Of a stretch of 64,000 nt of DNA, positions 1-8,403 are shown one piece after another. The DNA comes from Micavibrio_B sp964633355 (lineage in GTDB: Bacteria; Pseudomonadota; Alphaproteobacteria; Micavibrionales; Micavibrionaceae). The notes below the pieces were generated by a model that was given only the letters and a program-made list of their open reading frames with translations, had not been told where the DNA came from and did no database searches. Positions within the stretch are counted from its first letter, which is position 1; every line of letters starts with the position of its first letter. The stretch spans positions 127,987 to 191,986 of the forward strand of contig CAZWGO010000002.1 in the NCBI GenBank assembly GCA_964633355.1, given 5' to 3'. Both the position numbers and the translations under genes were made by a program.

Positions 1-1301
1 ATGGCCGCGATGGTAATGGGCCGCCCGCGCATCGAACCGGAATTATCAAGCAGGATCGTGACAATCGTGTCTTTAAACTCGGTTTGTTTTTCCTGTTTGA
101 AAGAGAGTGGAATGGTGGGGTTGGCAACAATACGCGCCAAGCGGGCGCTGTCGAGATAACCTTCTTCCAGATCGAATTGCCAGCTGCGCTGCTGCTTCGC
201 GAGAAGCTTTCGCTGCAAGCGATTAGCGAGTTTGGCGACGACGGCTTGTAAATGAACAAGTTGTTTATCGAGAATGCCGCGCAGGCGTATCAGCTCTTCA
301 TCGTCGGCAAGGTCTTCGGCTTTGACGATCTCATCGAATTGAGTTGTATAAATCGCATAGGTGGTGCCGGGACCGACTGAAAAATCCGGACGCTGGGCTT
401 TAATTTCAGAAGCCTGATCGCTGTCCTCGTCGTCATCCATGCGGATTGACTGGTCTTCGACTTCGCCACTTTCACTGGAATCCGATTGCTCGTCTTCAAA
501 ATCTTCTTCAGCCATATCGCCGCCGGAAGACTTGTCATCCTGTTTTTCTTCAGATTGAGAATCCTTTTCATCAGGCTTCTCTTGCTGTTTTTGCTCCTGC
601 TGGTTTTGCTCGTTTTCCTGTTCTTCATCCGGTGAAACGGAGGGATCGCTCGCATCCATTTCAAGTTTTTTCAAAAGAGTTTTAACCGAGGAAGAAAATT
701 CTTTTTGGCTACCAAGTTTTGATTTCAGTTCGGCGAAATTATCAAGTCCGAGTTTCTCGGTAATCCATGGCCGCCACAGATCGGCCAGATTTTGCGCGGC
801 TGTGGGAAGTTTTTCGCCTGTCAAATCGGAACGAACAATCGCATGAAGCGCATCTGGGAGGGTATCGTTATGGCGATCTGTCTGGTTGTGATAGCCAAGA
901 CGGTTGGCTTTGTTCTCCAGCACGGCATTGAGATTTTGCTCGACGCCTTTCATTTCTATCGCGCCGAGAGCTTCGACACGGGCTTGCTCAAGCGCGTCAT
1001 AAACGGCGCGGGCGCGGTCATTGCTCGGTGCCGTTTTGGCATGAAGCTTGGCGTTATGATGACGAATACGCAAAGCTTCGGCATCGGCGGCCCCGCGCAT
1101 AATCGCTTTGTCGGTATCGGATAATTTGATGTCAGGGACGGGCAGGCGAACCTTGTCCGGCTGCGTCAAGGCAAGGCGGCGATCACCGCTTTCAACCGCG
1201 CTGAAGGCAATCTCGACCTGTGGCTTTCCGGCAACGGCGCGAAGGGCGGCAGCAGTGACGTCCTTAAAGCGTTCGAGTTTGTCTTGCGGTCCGTTGGTCA
1301 C
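1..1301 (-). CDS. cobT: Cobaltochelatase subunit CobT (3' end outside window)
   Basis: Subunit of the aerobic cobaltochelatase, which with CobN and CobS inserts cobalt into hydrogenobyrinic acid diamide in the cytoplasm. The frame starts at a GTG (1301-1299) and runs off the left edge, so about 433 codons are seen and the C-terminus is missing (family about 630 aa). The N-terminus (LERFKDVTAAALRAVAG) matches CobT, an Asp/Glu-rich linker lies around 420-660, and a VWA domain begins near the edge with the MIDAS motif DNSGSMRGRP. Its GTG overlaps the cobS stop as GTGA, so translation is probably coupled. No cobN or other cobalamin gene is visible in the window. Confidence 0.93.
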   Translation of the reverse strand, partial: MTNGPQDKLERFKDVTAAALRAVAGKPQVEIAFSAVESGDRRLALTQPDKVRLPVPDIKLSDTDKAIMRGAADAEALRIRHHNAKLHAKTAPSNDRARAVYDALEQARVEALGAIEMKGVEQNLNAVLENKANRLGYHNQTDRHNDTLPDALHAIVRSDLTGEKLPTAAQNLADLWRPWITEKLGLDNFAELKSKLGSQKEFSSSVKTLLKKLEMDASDPSVSPDEEQENEQNQQEQKQQEKPDEKDSQSEEKQDDKSSGGDMAEEDFEDEQSDSSESGEVEDQSIRMDDDEDSDQASEIKAQRPDFSVGPGTTYAIYTTQFDEIVKAEDLADDEELIRLRGILDKQLVHLQAVVAKLANRLQRKLLAKQQRSWQFDLEEGYLDSARLARIVANPTIPLSFKQEKQTEFKDTIVTILLDNSGSMRGRPITIAA

Positions 1302-2311
1302 TTCAGTAATTCAACGCCAAAGCAGCGTTGGTAATATTCTGCTAGAATAGAGTGTTCCATTTCATCGCATTTGTTCATAAAGCTGAGTTTGAAGGCGAGT
1401 TCGCGGTCATGGAAAATCTGGAAGTTATCAGCCCATGCGATAACGGTACGCGGAGACATCAAAGTTGATAAATCGCCGTTTTTAAAGCCTTCGCGAGTGA
1501 GGGCGGCCATGCGAACCATGGCATCAATATCTTTAAGGCCCGCTTCATTCTCCATCGTCGGGACTTTGGCCGCCACGATTTTGACTTCGTCTGCATGCGG
1601 CAGGTAGTTGAGAATAGTGACGATATTCCAGCGGTCCATCTGGCCTTGGTTGAGTTGTTGGGTTCCGTGATAGAGGCCAGTCGTATCGCCAAGACCAACC
1701 GTATTGGCGGTCGCAAATAAACGAAACGCCGGGTGAGGGCGGATCACGACGTTCTGGTCGAGCAAGGTCAAACGTCCCTCGGCTTCAAGAACGCGTTGGA
1801 TCACGAACATCACATCCGGGCGGCCTGCATCGTATTCGTCAAAAACAAGCGCGACAGGGTTTTGCAAAGCCCAAGGTAGCAAGCCTTCTTTGTATTCCGT
1901 GATTTGCTTGCCTTCGCGCAAGACAATCATGTCTTTACCGATCAGGTCGATACGGGAAACGTGAGAATCCAGATTGATACGAACGCATGGCCAGTTCAAG
2001 CGGGCGGCGACTTGTTCGATATGGGTAGATTTGCCTGTACCGTGGAAACCCTGAACCATCACGCGGCGATTGAAGCGGAAGCCGGCAAGGATAGCGAGTG
2101 TCGTATCGTGATCGAATTGATAGGCAGGATCGATGGCAGGCACATTCGGCATTTCATGCGCGAAACCGGGGACTTCCCAATCGATCTCCAGCCCGAATGT
2201 TTCTTTTACATTGAACATCTTATCCGGGATAGAATTATAGCGAGGCGCATTCGGTACAAGCTGCGTCACATCAAATGACAGGCTCATTGGTTCTTGTTTT
2301 AATTCTGCCAC
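1298..2311 (-). CDS. cobS: Cobaltochelatase AAA+ ATPase subunit CobS
   Basis: AAA+ motor subunit that forms a chaperone-like complex with CobT and drives ATP-dependent cobalt insertion by CobN. The 337-residue protein has the family's usual length. Walker A is GFHGTGKST at residues 88-96 and Walker B is LVFDEYDAG at 155-163. The conserved N-terminal segment (MFNVKETFGLEIDWEVPGF) is typical of CobS. It lies upstream of cobT with a 4-nt overlap and 11 nt downstream of the J-protein gene, so the three probably form one leftward transcription unit. Confidence 0.95.
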   Translation of the reverse strand: MAELKQEPMSLSFDVTQLVPNAPRYNSIPDKMFNVKETFGLEIDWEVPGFAHEMPNVPAIDPAYQFDHDTTLAILAGFRFNRRVMVQGFHGTGKSTHIEQVAARLNWPCVRINLDSHVSRIDLIGKDMIVLREGKQITEYKEGLLPWALQNPVALVFDEYDAGRPDVMFVIQRVLEAEGRLTLLDQNVVIRPHPAFRLFATANTVGLGDTTGLYHGTQQLNQGQMDRWNIVTILNYLPHADEVKIVAAKVPTMENEAGLKDIDAMVRMAALTREGFKNGDLSTLMSPRTVIAWADNFQIFHDRELAFKLSFMNKCDEMEHSILAEYYQRCFGVELLK

Positions 2312-2322
2312 TTAATTTTTCC

Positions 2323-2946
2323 TTATGCGGGCTGAGTCATGTCGCCAAATTTCTGATAGGCGAGCTTTAATACTGTATAGGCCATATTGATTTTTTTGAG
2401 AAGTTCTTCGGCATTGGGATCATCCCTGTTCAGATCAGGGTGATGTTTTTTTGCCAAAGCCTTATAGCGGGCTTTGATCTTGTCCAGATCAACCGGCGGC
2501 TCCAGCCCCATAATCGCCAAGGCTTCGAATTCAGGGGTCTGGCGGTTTCCGGCATAGCGGCTTCGATCCTGAGTATAATCTTTGGGCGGCTCGTCATCGG
2601 TAAAGTGGTAAGTCTGCCATGCCTTGCGTTTGATGGCTTCGGCGTTTCCGGCGGCGTCAGAGCGGCGGGTAGGGCGGTCCCAAACGGTCGCTCGGGCGAT
2701 ATGTTCTTCCATATCGGCGATACTCATACCCTCGAAGAAATTCCACGCCTTATTGTATTCCTGCACATGCTCCTTACAGAACCAGTAATAATCCGAAAGT
2801 TCACGGTTTTTGGGAGCGCGGTGCTCGCCATGCTCCGCGCAGCCCGGCATTTCGCAGGCTCGGGATTTAGGTGAATTAGTCCCTTCGGGCTTTTCTGCCT
2901 TATCAGCAAATTCAGGAGAGTTCGGTTTCAGGTGTATTTTAGGCAT
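2323..2946 (-). CDS. J-domain (DnaJ-like) protein with N-terminal Cys cluster
   Basis: A 207-residue J-protein. The J-domain is C-terminal (about residues 142-203), with the DnaK-activating HPD tripeptide at 169-171 (KKHHPDLNRDDP). The N-terminal half carries C31-x4-C36 and C57-x2-H60, which could bind a metal; that is an inference. J-proteins of this architecture commonly sit beside cobS and bolA in alphaproteobacteria. It lacks the G/F and zinc-finger regions of true DnaJ, so it is a specialised Hsp70 co-chaperone with an unknown client. It is divergent from bolA with only about 20 nt between the start codons. Confidence 0.85.
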   Translation of the reverse strand: MPKIHLKPNSPEFADKAEKPEGTNSPKSRACEMPGCAEHGEHRAPKNRELSDYYWFCKEHVQEYNKAWNFFEGMSIADMEEHIARATVWDRPTRRSDAAGNAEAIKRKAWQTYHFTDDEPPKDYTQDRSRYAGNRQTPEFEALAIMGLEPPVDLDKIKARYKALAKKHHPDLNRDDPNAEELLKKINMAYTVLKLAYQKFGDMTQPA

Positions 2947-2967
2947 TAACTTCTATAATAAAGGATT

Positions 2968-3240
2968 ATGACCGAAGAATTCCAGACTATCCGTGAGCAA
3001 ATGATAAATAAATTAACCGAGAGCTTCTCGCCAGAAGTTCTTGAGGTAATTGACGATTCTCACAAACATATCGGTCACGCAGGCCATAACGGTGAAGGAG
3101 AGAGCCATTTCAGGGTCGTTATCGTTTCAAAGCTGTTTGCGGGTAAAACCCATGTTGAGAAGCACCGAATGGTTTATGCTGTATTGGAAGGCTTCATCCC
3201 GCCTGTCCATGCTTTGCAAATAAAGGCAAATGCCGCCTAA
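2968..3240 (+). CDS. bolA: BolA family protein
   Basis: A 90-residue single-domain BolA protein. The conserved core (ESHFRVVIVSKLFAGKTHVEKHRMVY, in shorter pieces SHFRVVIVS and HRMVYAVL) matches the BolA fold, including the invariant His of the FxGKxxVxxHR region. BolA proteins partner monothiol glutaredoxins in Fe-S cluster trafficking and some act as regulators of morphology genes; no glutaredoxin gene adjoins it here. It is transcribed divergently from the J-protein gene. A stem-loop directly downstream (3253-3273) may end its transcript. Confidence 0.92.
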   Translation: MTEEFQTIREQMINKLTESFSPEVLEVIDDSHKHIGHAGHNGEGESHFRVVIVSKLFAGKTHVEKHRMVYAVLEGFIPPVHALQIKANAA

Positions 3241-3252
3241 ATATGGAATTTT

Positions 3253-3273
3253 AATACACCTGATGGGTGTATT
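3253..3273 (+). terminator. Stem-loop after bolA
   Basis: A perfect 8-bp inverted repeat, AATACACC and GGTGTATT, separated by 5 nt, begins 12 nt after the bolA stop. It is followed only by a short T-poor tail, so it is a weak candidate rho-independent terminator or an operator for the next gene. Confidence 0.45.
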
Positions 3274-3358
3274 TGATAATAATTCTTGCCGCATAGGTTG
3301 TAATTAGTGAAATTTTAGGTATATAGTCTCTTAGGACATAGTCTTATGGGAGGATAAA

Positions 3359-3802
3359 ATGAACTTTAATCAAACAATGAATTATCATTCAATTGATAAT
3401 CACCCTTATAAATCTGAAGAACATGACGAAGGGCCAAAGAGTACGCTCGTCAGTAAAAATATAACCATACTAGGGCGGCGAACATCAGTCAGGCTCGAGC
3501 CGGAAATGTGGAACGCGCTGAAAGATATTTCGCGCCGTGAGCATTGCTCGATCCATGATATTTGCTCTCTGATCAATATCCGCAAGAATCCGCTCACGTC
3601 GTTAACGGCGGCAATACGCGTTTTCCTGATGCTGTATTATCGCGCGGCTTCGACGCAAGAAGGACATAGCAAAGCAGGCCATGGCAATTTCGAGAATATG
3701 AAGGCACGAGCTCGGATTACGGTTGATCTGAAAACGCTGCACCCTTCACCGGATAGGGGACTATCCGATGTGCCACAATCAGATTATAAATGGGTTTATT
3801 GA
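3359..3802 (+). CDS. Ribbon-helix-helix domain protein (RHH_4-like)
   Basis: A 147-residue protein whose central part (about residues 38-100) fits the alphaproteobacterial RHH_4 family: a beta strand (TSVRLEPEMWNAL), an amphipathic helix (DISRREHCSIHDICSLI) and a second helix (SLTAAIRVFLMLYY). The about 40-residue N-terminal and 45-residue C-terminal tails look disordered. Such proteins are probably DNA-binding dimers, but targets are unknown. A GGGAGG Shine-Dalgarno sequence precedes the ATG. A shorter paralogue is encoded at 58808-59056. The stop abuts the convergent accA stop with no gap. Confidence 0.75.
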   Translation: MNFNQTMNYHSIDNHPYKSEEHDEGPKSTLVSKNITILGRRTSVRLEPEMWNALKDISRREHCSIHDICSLINIRKNPLTSLTAAIRVFLMLYYRAASTQEGHSKAGHGNFENMKARARITVDLKTLHPSPDRGLSDVPQSDYKWVY

Positions 3803-4750
3803 TTAATTAACCCGCGTCATCGCAAGATATTTTTGCTGACGGCGCTTAATTAGACGCTCAGGGTCCCAAGGTGACATTTCATTGAGCGACTTTTCAATTT
3901 GGTTGCCAACGGCTTCGATAGTGGCGGCTTTACCGCGATGCGCTCCGCCGAGCGGCTCCTCGATAATACCGTCCACGAGTTTCATGCCTACTAGATCTTG
4001 AGCAGTCAGCTTCAACGCTGTTGCGGCTTCTTCCGCATTAGCCGCGGAGCGCCACAAGATAGAGGCGCAGCCTTCAGGCGAAATAACAGAATAAATCGAA
4101 TGCTCGAGCATAAAGACGCGGTCTGCTGTCGCGATGGCAATCGCGCCGCCTGAACCACCTTCGCCGATAATGACAGACACCATAGGTGTGCGCAGGCGCA
4201 GGCAGGAAGCTATAGATTGGGCGATGGCTTCCGACTGGCCGCGTGCTTCGGCTTCAACGCCCGGATAGGCGCCAGCCGTATCGACAAGAGTTACGACAGG
4301 TAATTGGAATTGAGATGCCATTTCCATCAGGCGCTGTGCCTTGCGGTAACCTTCGGGCTTGGCCATACCGAAATTGTGTTTAATGCGGGTTTCTGTGTCG
4401 TGGCCTTTTTCATGGCCCATGACGACAACGGAGCGCCCACGGAAACGACCAAGGCCGCCGATCAACGCTTGATCGTCTGCGAATTGGCGGTCACCGGCGA
4501 GGGGTGTAAAATCTTCGATTAAAGCGGCCACATAATCGATGAAATGCGGACGGTCGCCATTACGCGCAACCTGTACTTTTTGCGCAGGAGTGAGCTTGCT
4601 GTAAGTTGTCTTCAGCAATTTCTCCGACTTGGTTTCAAGGCGGGTCAGTTCCTCCGCAATGTTGAAATCCTTGCTGCTGGTCATATGACGCAATTCAGCA
4701 ATTTTCCCTTCGAGTTCCAGAATAGGTTTTTCGAAGTCCATGGCAGCCAT
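3803..4750 (-). CDS. accA: Acetyl-CoA carboxylase carboxyltransferase subunit alpha
   Basis: Alpha subunit of the carboxyltransferase half of acetyl-CoA carboxylase, which makes malonyl-CoA for fatty-acid synthesis. The 315-residue length is normal (E. coli 319). The crotonase-like core shows the glycine-rich segments GEGGSGGAIAIA and ISPEGCASILWR, and the N-terminus MDFEKPILELEGKI is typical. AAAGGA lies 8 nt before the ATG used. accD is not in the window. It follows xerD on the same strand with a hairpin between them; xerD-accA adjacency recurs in alphaproteobacteria. Confidence 0.97.
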   Translation of the reverse strand: MAAMDFEKPILELEGKIAELRHMTSSKDFNIAEELTRLETKSEKLLKTTYSKLTPAQKVQVARNGDRPHFIDYVAALIEDFTPLAGDRQFADDQALIGGLGRFRGRSVVVMGHEKGHDTETRIKHNFGMAKPEGYRKAQRLMEMASQFQLPVVTLVDTAGAYPGVEAEARGQSEAIAQSIASCLRLRTPMVSVIIGEGGSGGAIAIATADRVFMLEHSIYSVISPEGCASILWRSAANAEEAATALKLTAQDLVGMKLVDGIIEEPLGGAHRGKAATIEAVGNQIEKSLNEMSPWDPERLIKRRQQKYLAMTRVN

Positions 4751-4794
4751 GTTCAGTATCCTTTAGTTAGTTTAAAAACGTGGGGGACAATAAC

Positions 4795-4834
4795 AAATCA
4801 GGCAGGTCCTGACAAATGGGATCCTGCCTGATTT
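4795..4834 (-). terminator. 12-bp hairpin between xerD and accA
   Basis: AAATCAGGCAGG (4795-4806) and CCTGCCTGATTT (4823-4834) form a perfect 12-bp stem with a 16-nt loop. On the minus strand it lies 23 nt after the xerD stop and 44 nt before the accA start. The 3' side reads GATTTGTTATTG, so there is only a short T tract. It could terminate xerD transcription or stabilise the RNA 3' end. Confidence 0.6.
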
Positions 4835-4857
4835 GAATATTTTATGAGAAATGAGCC

Positions 4858-5844
4858 TTAAGCTGTTTTCTTACCGAGAGGATGTTTTTCCTCGACGGTT
4901 TTCTTGAGCTTCTTGCCAAGAATATGTGTGTAGATTTGTGTCGTCGCGATATCGGCATGACCCAGCATCTTCTGGACAGCGCGAAGGTCCGCACCATTGG
5001 AAAGCAGGTGAGTTGCGAAAGCGTGGCGCAGAATATGCGGAGATACGCGTTCTTCGTCGATTTTTGCAGCGCGTGCCAGATCTTTTAAGAGCTGGGCAAA
5101 ACGTTGACGTGTCAAGTGACCGCTATCTGATGTACGGGATGGGAACAACCATTTGGACTGGTTTGCCATGTTTTCGCCGGATACGAATTGATTGCGAAGC
5201 TCGAGATAACGGGCAACAGCTTTTTGAGCAGAGTCGGACAATGGAACCATACGCTCACGTCCGCCTTTACCTTCAACCATAATGAATTGGTTTCCTTCGG
5301 AAATAGCGGCCATCGGCAAGCCTACGAGTTCGGAAACGCGAAGGCCTGTCGCATATAGCATTTCGAGAAGACATACCAGACGTACGCTTTCCGCGCCGCC
5401 TTGTTCGCTTGCGGATTTGATCAAGGCATCGACTTCGCTCTCAGCCAATGTTTTTGGCAGGGTGCGTGTTTGTTTCGGTGATTCAATCGCAGATGTAGGA
5501 TCATCCTGACGAACGTTTTCGGAAACGAGGTAACGGTAGAATTGGCGAAGCGCAGAGAGGCGGCGCGCAACTGTGCGAACGGCGATCTGGTTCTTGTTCT
5601 GGCCTTTTACATGGATTTTGCCAGCGAGGTCGGCAAGGTAAGATTTCAGATCGTCCGCTGTCGCGTTCTCGATCTCTTTCTTGCGGGTTTCGCGGATAAA
5701 GAGGCTGACATCAGCAAGGTCACGCCAGTAGGCATGACGTGTGTTCAATGCTGCGCCACGTTCTGTGGTGAGCATATCCAGAAAGGAATCTACCCATTTA
5801 GAAAGCGTTGGCTTCGGCATTGCCGGACGACCTGGACGTGCCAT
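4858..5844 (-). CDS. xerD: Site-specific tyrosine recombinase XerD
   Basis: Tyrosine recombinase that with XerC resolves chromosome dimers at dif. The 328-residue protein has an N-terminal SAM-like core-binding domain (about 12-110) and a C-terminal catalytic domain. All catalytic residues are visible: R169 (ATGLRVSEL), K193 (EGKGGRER), H270 and R273 (HILRHAFATHLL), H296 (LGHADIATT) and nucleophile Y305 (IYTH). Position next to accA favours XerD over XerC. No phage or integron genes surround it, so it is the housekeeping enzyme. An AGGAG-like sequence precedes the ATG. Confidence 0.92.
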   Translation of the reverse strand: MARPGRPAMPKPTLSKWVDSFLDMLTTERGAALNTRHAYWRDLADVSLFIRETRKKEIENATADDLKSYLADLAGKIHVKGQNKNQIAVRTVARRLSALRQFYRYLVSENVRQDDPTSAIESPKQTRTLPKTLAESEVDALIKSASEQGGAESVRLVCLLEMLYATGLRVSELVGLPMAAISEGNQFIMVEGKGGRERMVPLSDSAQKAVARYLELRNQFVSGENMANQSKWLFPSRTSDSGHLTRQRFAQLLKDLARAAKIDEERVSPHILRHAFATHLLSNGADLRAVQKMLGHADIATTQIYTHILGKKLKKTVEEKHPLGKKTA

Positions 5845-5855
5845 AATTAATTCTC

Positions 5856-7574
5856 CTATATTTTCTTATCGTTCTTAGTTTCAATCAAATCCGCCAGCAC
5901 TTCATGTGCGAGGCTTCTATTCTCTTCACTCAACCCCACAGACTGCAGACCTTCGCTGATTCTGATTAAGGCAAGGGGATGAATCTGTGAAATCCTCTGC
6001 CCATTCAGTATCTGAAGTGAATAAATGATAACTTTTCCAGTATCTTGCTTTGCAACAGCCTGAGTAAGGTTATTCATTAATTCCTTAGAAGGCATTACAT
6101 AATCGGTAGACCCTGTCAAGTTAAAAAGATTTTCATAAGACTTTTCGTTAATTTTACCCCCAGCTTCCTCATTCTCCAATATTAGAGAAAGGGCATAAAG
6201 TTGAGGGTTTTCAGGGTTTTCCTTTGATTTGGTTGCTTTTGAAGACTTTTTATCCTGATCAGTATTGGAAGAGGCTCCAAGCGCGGAAATGACATCCATA
6301 TCGGTCATTGATTCTTTAGATTGGGCTTCAGACTGGCCAAAAGCCTTTGCAAACCATGGACCAGAGACATTGATTCTCGCTCTTATAAGGAGGCTTACGA
6401 CTTCACGGGCTTCTTCGGTCGAAAAGGCATCGACATTTTTCAAAGAACCGAAAGAGGCGGCAAAAGGAAGCAAAGCCGCATTGCCGGAATTAGGCATAAT
6501 CTTCAAAACTTCTTTTAATGCCGTATTATCTGCCGGAGATGCTTTTGCCTTGTTATATAAACTAAGCACAACCGGCCAGTAACCGGTTTGGTTGGAAAGT
6601 GAGGAAGCGCTTTGAGTAACAAACTCGTTGATGAAGTCTGTTGCCGGAATCATGCCTTTTTCAACAGCCGCCGCCAGCAAGCTTAGCTTTTCCGCTTGAT
6701 CGGTTGGTGATTGTTTCAATAGCAGCGAAATAATTTGCGGTTTGAGCGGTTTAACATTGTCAGGCGTAAACAGGCTTTTGGAAATCAGCCCCGCCTTATT
6801 GGCTGATAAAATCTCGATAACCGACTTGCCATTTAATTCGGAAAGGCTGGCGGGGGATTTAATTTGTTTCGCGCTCGTGAACAAAGACGACGTCTTGGCG
6901 AAGGATTCCGATTCATCTCCAGTACTATCTGTCGTGAGCAAAATATCGCAAAATTTATTCAGGCCAGGCCAAAAGCTGGTCGATGAAGTCTGTTTTAAAT
7001 CATCTGATAATGCTTTTTCTTCCAGACAGGCAAGGCCCATTTGCCCCATGCTGACCATGGCCTCCGTACCTGCCAGAGCCGCTTTACCGGATGGAATGTT
7101 TCCTTCAAGTTTCTTGTATAAAACAACGGTTTCATCGAAGGCGCCGAGATCAACCAATGTTGTAATGCGTGAGGAAAAAGCTTCATTTGCTTTGTCATCA
7201 GCAAGATTTTCTGCATCCGGTGCGGTCAACAGAGCGCGCAATAAAAGGCCGCGCATTGTCGGTGATGAAATATTGACATTCAGCATGCCTAAGTCTGATG
7301 CTAATGCCTTGCCTGTATAGTCTTTCCAAATATCTGAGCCGAGGCCGCCATCGGAAATTCGCGCATAAAGGCCAAGAGAATTGGCATTAATAGTGTTTTC
7401 CTGTTCGATATCCGCAGCGGCTTTTGAGATCGAATCCGCGCCGCTTTGGCGAGGCTTGATCTTGACCGGCAGGATCGGGCTATGGACAACGGCAGGCGCG
7501 GGCTGTGATTCTGCAAAAGCAGGCTGGATAAAAAAAGCGCTTGCCAGAAGGCAGGAGATGATCTTGCTGTTCAT
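5856..7574 (-). CDS. Exported protein of unknown function (572 aa)
   Basis: Not recognised. The protein begins with a Sec signal peptide (hydrophobic core to residue 20, probable cut after A21 in IQPAFA), so it should be periplasmic. The rest is predicted largely helical and low in cysteine, with a charged Lys/Ser-rich segment around residues 435-455, and resembles an alpha-solenoid without a clear TPR signature. It lies 11 nt upstream of xerD on the same strand, and its ATG is 1 nt after the stop of a 44-codon membrane peptide gene, so these are likely co-transcribed. Confidence 0.7.
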   Translation of the reverse strand: MNSKIISCLLASAFFIQPAFAESQPAPAVVHSPILPVKIKPRQSGADSISKAAADIEQENTINANSLGLYARISDGGLGSDIWKDYTGKALASDLGMLNVNISSPTMRGLLLRALLTAPDAENLADDKANEAFSSRITTLVDLGAFDETVVLYKKLEGNIPSGKAALAGTEAMVSMGQMGLACLEEKALSDDLKQTSSTSFWPGLNKFCDILLTTDSTGDESESFAKTSSLFTSAKQIKSPASLSELNGKSVIEILSANKAGLISKSLFTPDNVKPLKPQIISLLLKQSPTDQAEKLSLLAAAVEKGMIPATDFINEFVTQSASSLSNQTGYWPVVLSLYNKAKASPADNTALKEVLKIMPNSGNAALLPFAASFGSLKNVDAFSTEEAREVVSLLIRARINVSGPWFAKAFGQSEAQSKESMTDMDVISALGASSNTDQDKKSSKATKSKENPENPQLYALSLILENEEAGGKINEKSYENLFNLTGSTDYVMPSKELMNNLTQAVAKQDTGKVIIYSLQILNGQRISQIHPLALIRISEGLQSVGLSEENRSLAHEVLADLIETKNDKKI

Positions 7575-7575
7575 C

Positions 7576-7710
7576 TTATTTCAACTGGTCTGCTGAAAGG
7601 TCGCGCGTCACTGTAGTCGGCGTAACCGGCACGTCTGTGCTGGCGACATAGGCGAAGCTGCCGACGACAAGAGCAATTAGAATAAGGGTCAGAATTCCAA
7701 AGATTTTCAT
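7576..7710 (-). CDS. 44-residue single-pass membrane peptide
   Basis: A short frame reading MKIFGILTLILIALVVGSFA followed by YVASTDVPVTPTTVTRDLSA and DQLK. It has one N-terminal hydrophobic helix (about residues 4-22) and a short polar, Thr/Pro-rich tail, so it is probably an inner-membrane peptide with a periplasmic tail. Only one base separates its stop from the ATG of the 572-residue exported protein, which supports a real coupled gene. A weak purine-rich site (GGACATGATA) precedes the ATG. Function unknown. Confidence 0.6.
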   Translation of the reverse strand: MKIFGILTLILIALVVGSFAYVASTDVPVTPTTVTRDLSADQLK

Positions 7711-7833
7711 TATCATGTCCTTTAACGTATAACTGCGATGAAACTAGTAAACGAAATAGGGAAATGCAACAGGGTATGGGGACGCATACATAAAACTTCC
7801 CCCGCTATTTAAGACATTGTATGAAGGCCGAGC

Positions 7834-8403
7834 ATGGAAATGAACGATCAAATTCAACACATAAACGACCATCTTTCAAAGCCGGTGGTTATTATCGGAA
7901 TGATGGGAGCGGGGAAAACCACACTCGGGCGCAAACTGGCTGAAAAACTAGGCTGGCAGTTTTATGATTCGGATCTGGAAATCGAGAAAGAGCAGGGGAT
8001 TTCGGTTAAGGAAATCTTCGAATTAAAAGGCGAGCCTGTTTTCCGCGCGCTGGAAAAAGACAAGATCGCCGCACTTCTCGGTTCAGGCCGCAAAATTCTG
8101 TCTGTTGGCGGCGGGGCGGTTACCGCACCGGATACAGCAGATAGCATATTTACGCGGGCGCTCTCTATCTGGATCGACGCGCCTATCAAAATGCTGGCCA
8201 AGAGAACTGCAGGAAACGGCGCGCGACCGTTGTTGGCCGGACGGGATGTCGAAGAGGCGTTATCCGAACGTATGGAACAAAGACGCCTTCTTTATCAACG
8301 CGCCGCCCTGCATCTCGACGGTTCAGCGGATATCAATACGGTCGCGAATAAAGCCATAGGACAGATTTACGATTATCTGCTACAAAATCCCGATGAAATT
8401 TGA
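7834..8403 (+). CDS. aroK: Shikimate kinase
   Basis: Phosphorylates shikimate at the 3-hydroxyl in chorismate synthesis. The 189-residue protein has the P-loop GMMGAGKTT at residues 22-30, the shikimate-binding DSDLEIE near 45-51, FRALEKDKI around 70-78 and the GGGAVTAP loop. The lid region has RPLLAG. Start could be either of two ATGs, 7834 or 7840. The 3' end overlaps aroB by 11 nt, the usual aroK-aroB arrangement. Confidence 0.95.
   Translation: MEMNDQIQHINDHLSKPVVIIGMMGAGKTTLGRKLAEKLGWQFYDSDLEIEKEQGISVKEIFELKGEPVFRALEKDKIAALLGSGRKILSVGGGAVTAPDTADSIFTRALSIWIDAPIKMLAKRTAGNGARPLLAGRDVEEALSERMEQRRLLYQRAALHLDGSADINTVANKAIGQIYDYLLQNPDEI

Noticed and set aside
4858..5844. Tyrosine recombinase as a sign of a prophage or integrative element
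   Set aside because: It sits by accA among housekeeping genes with full XerD features; no att sites, phage genes or tRNA are nearby.
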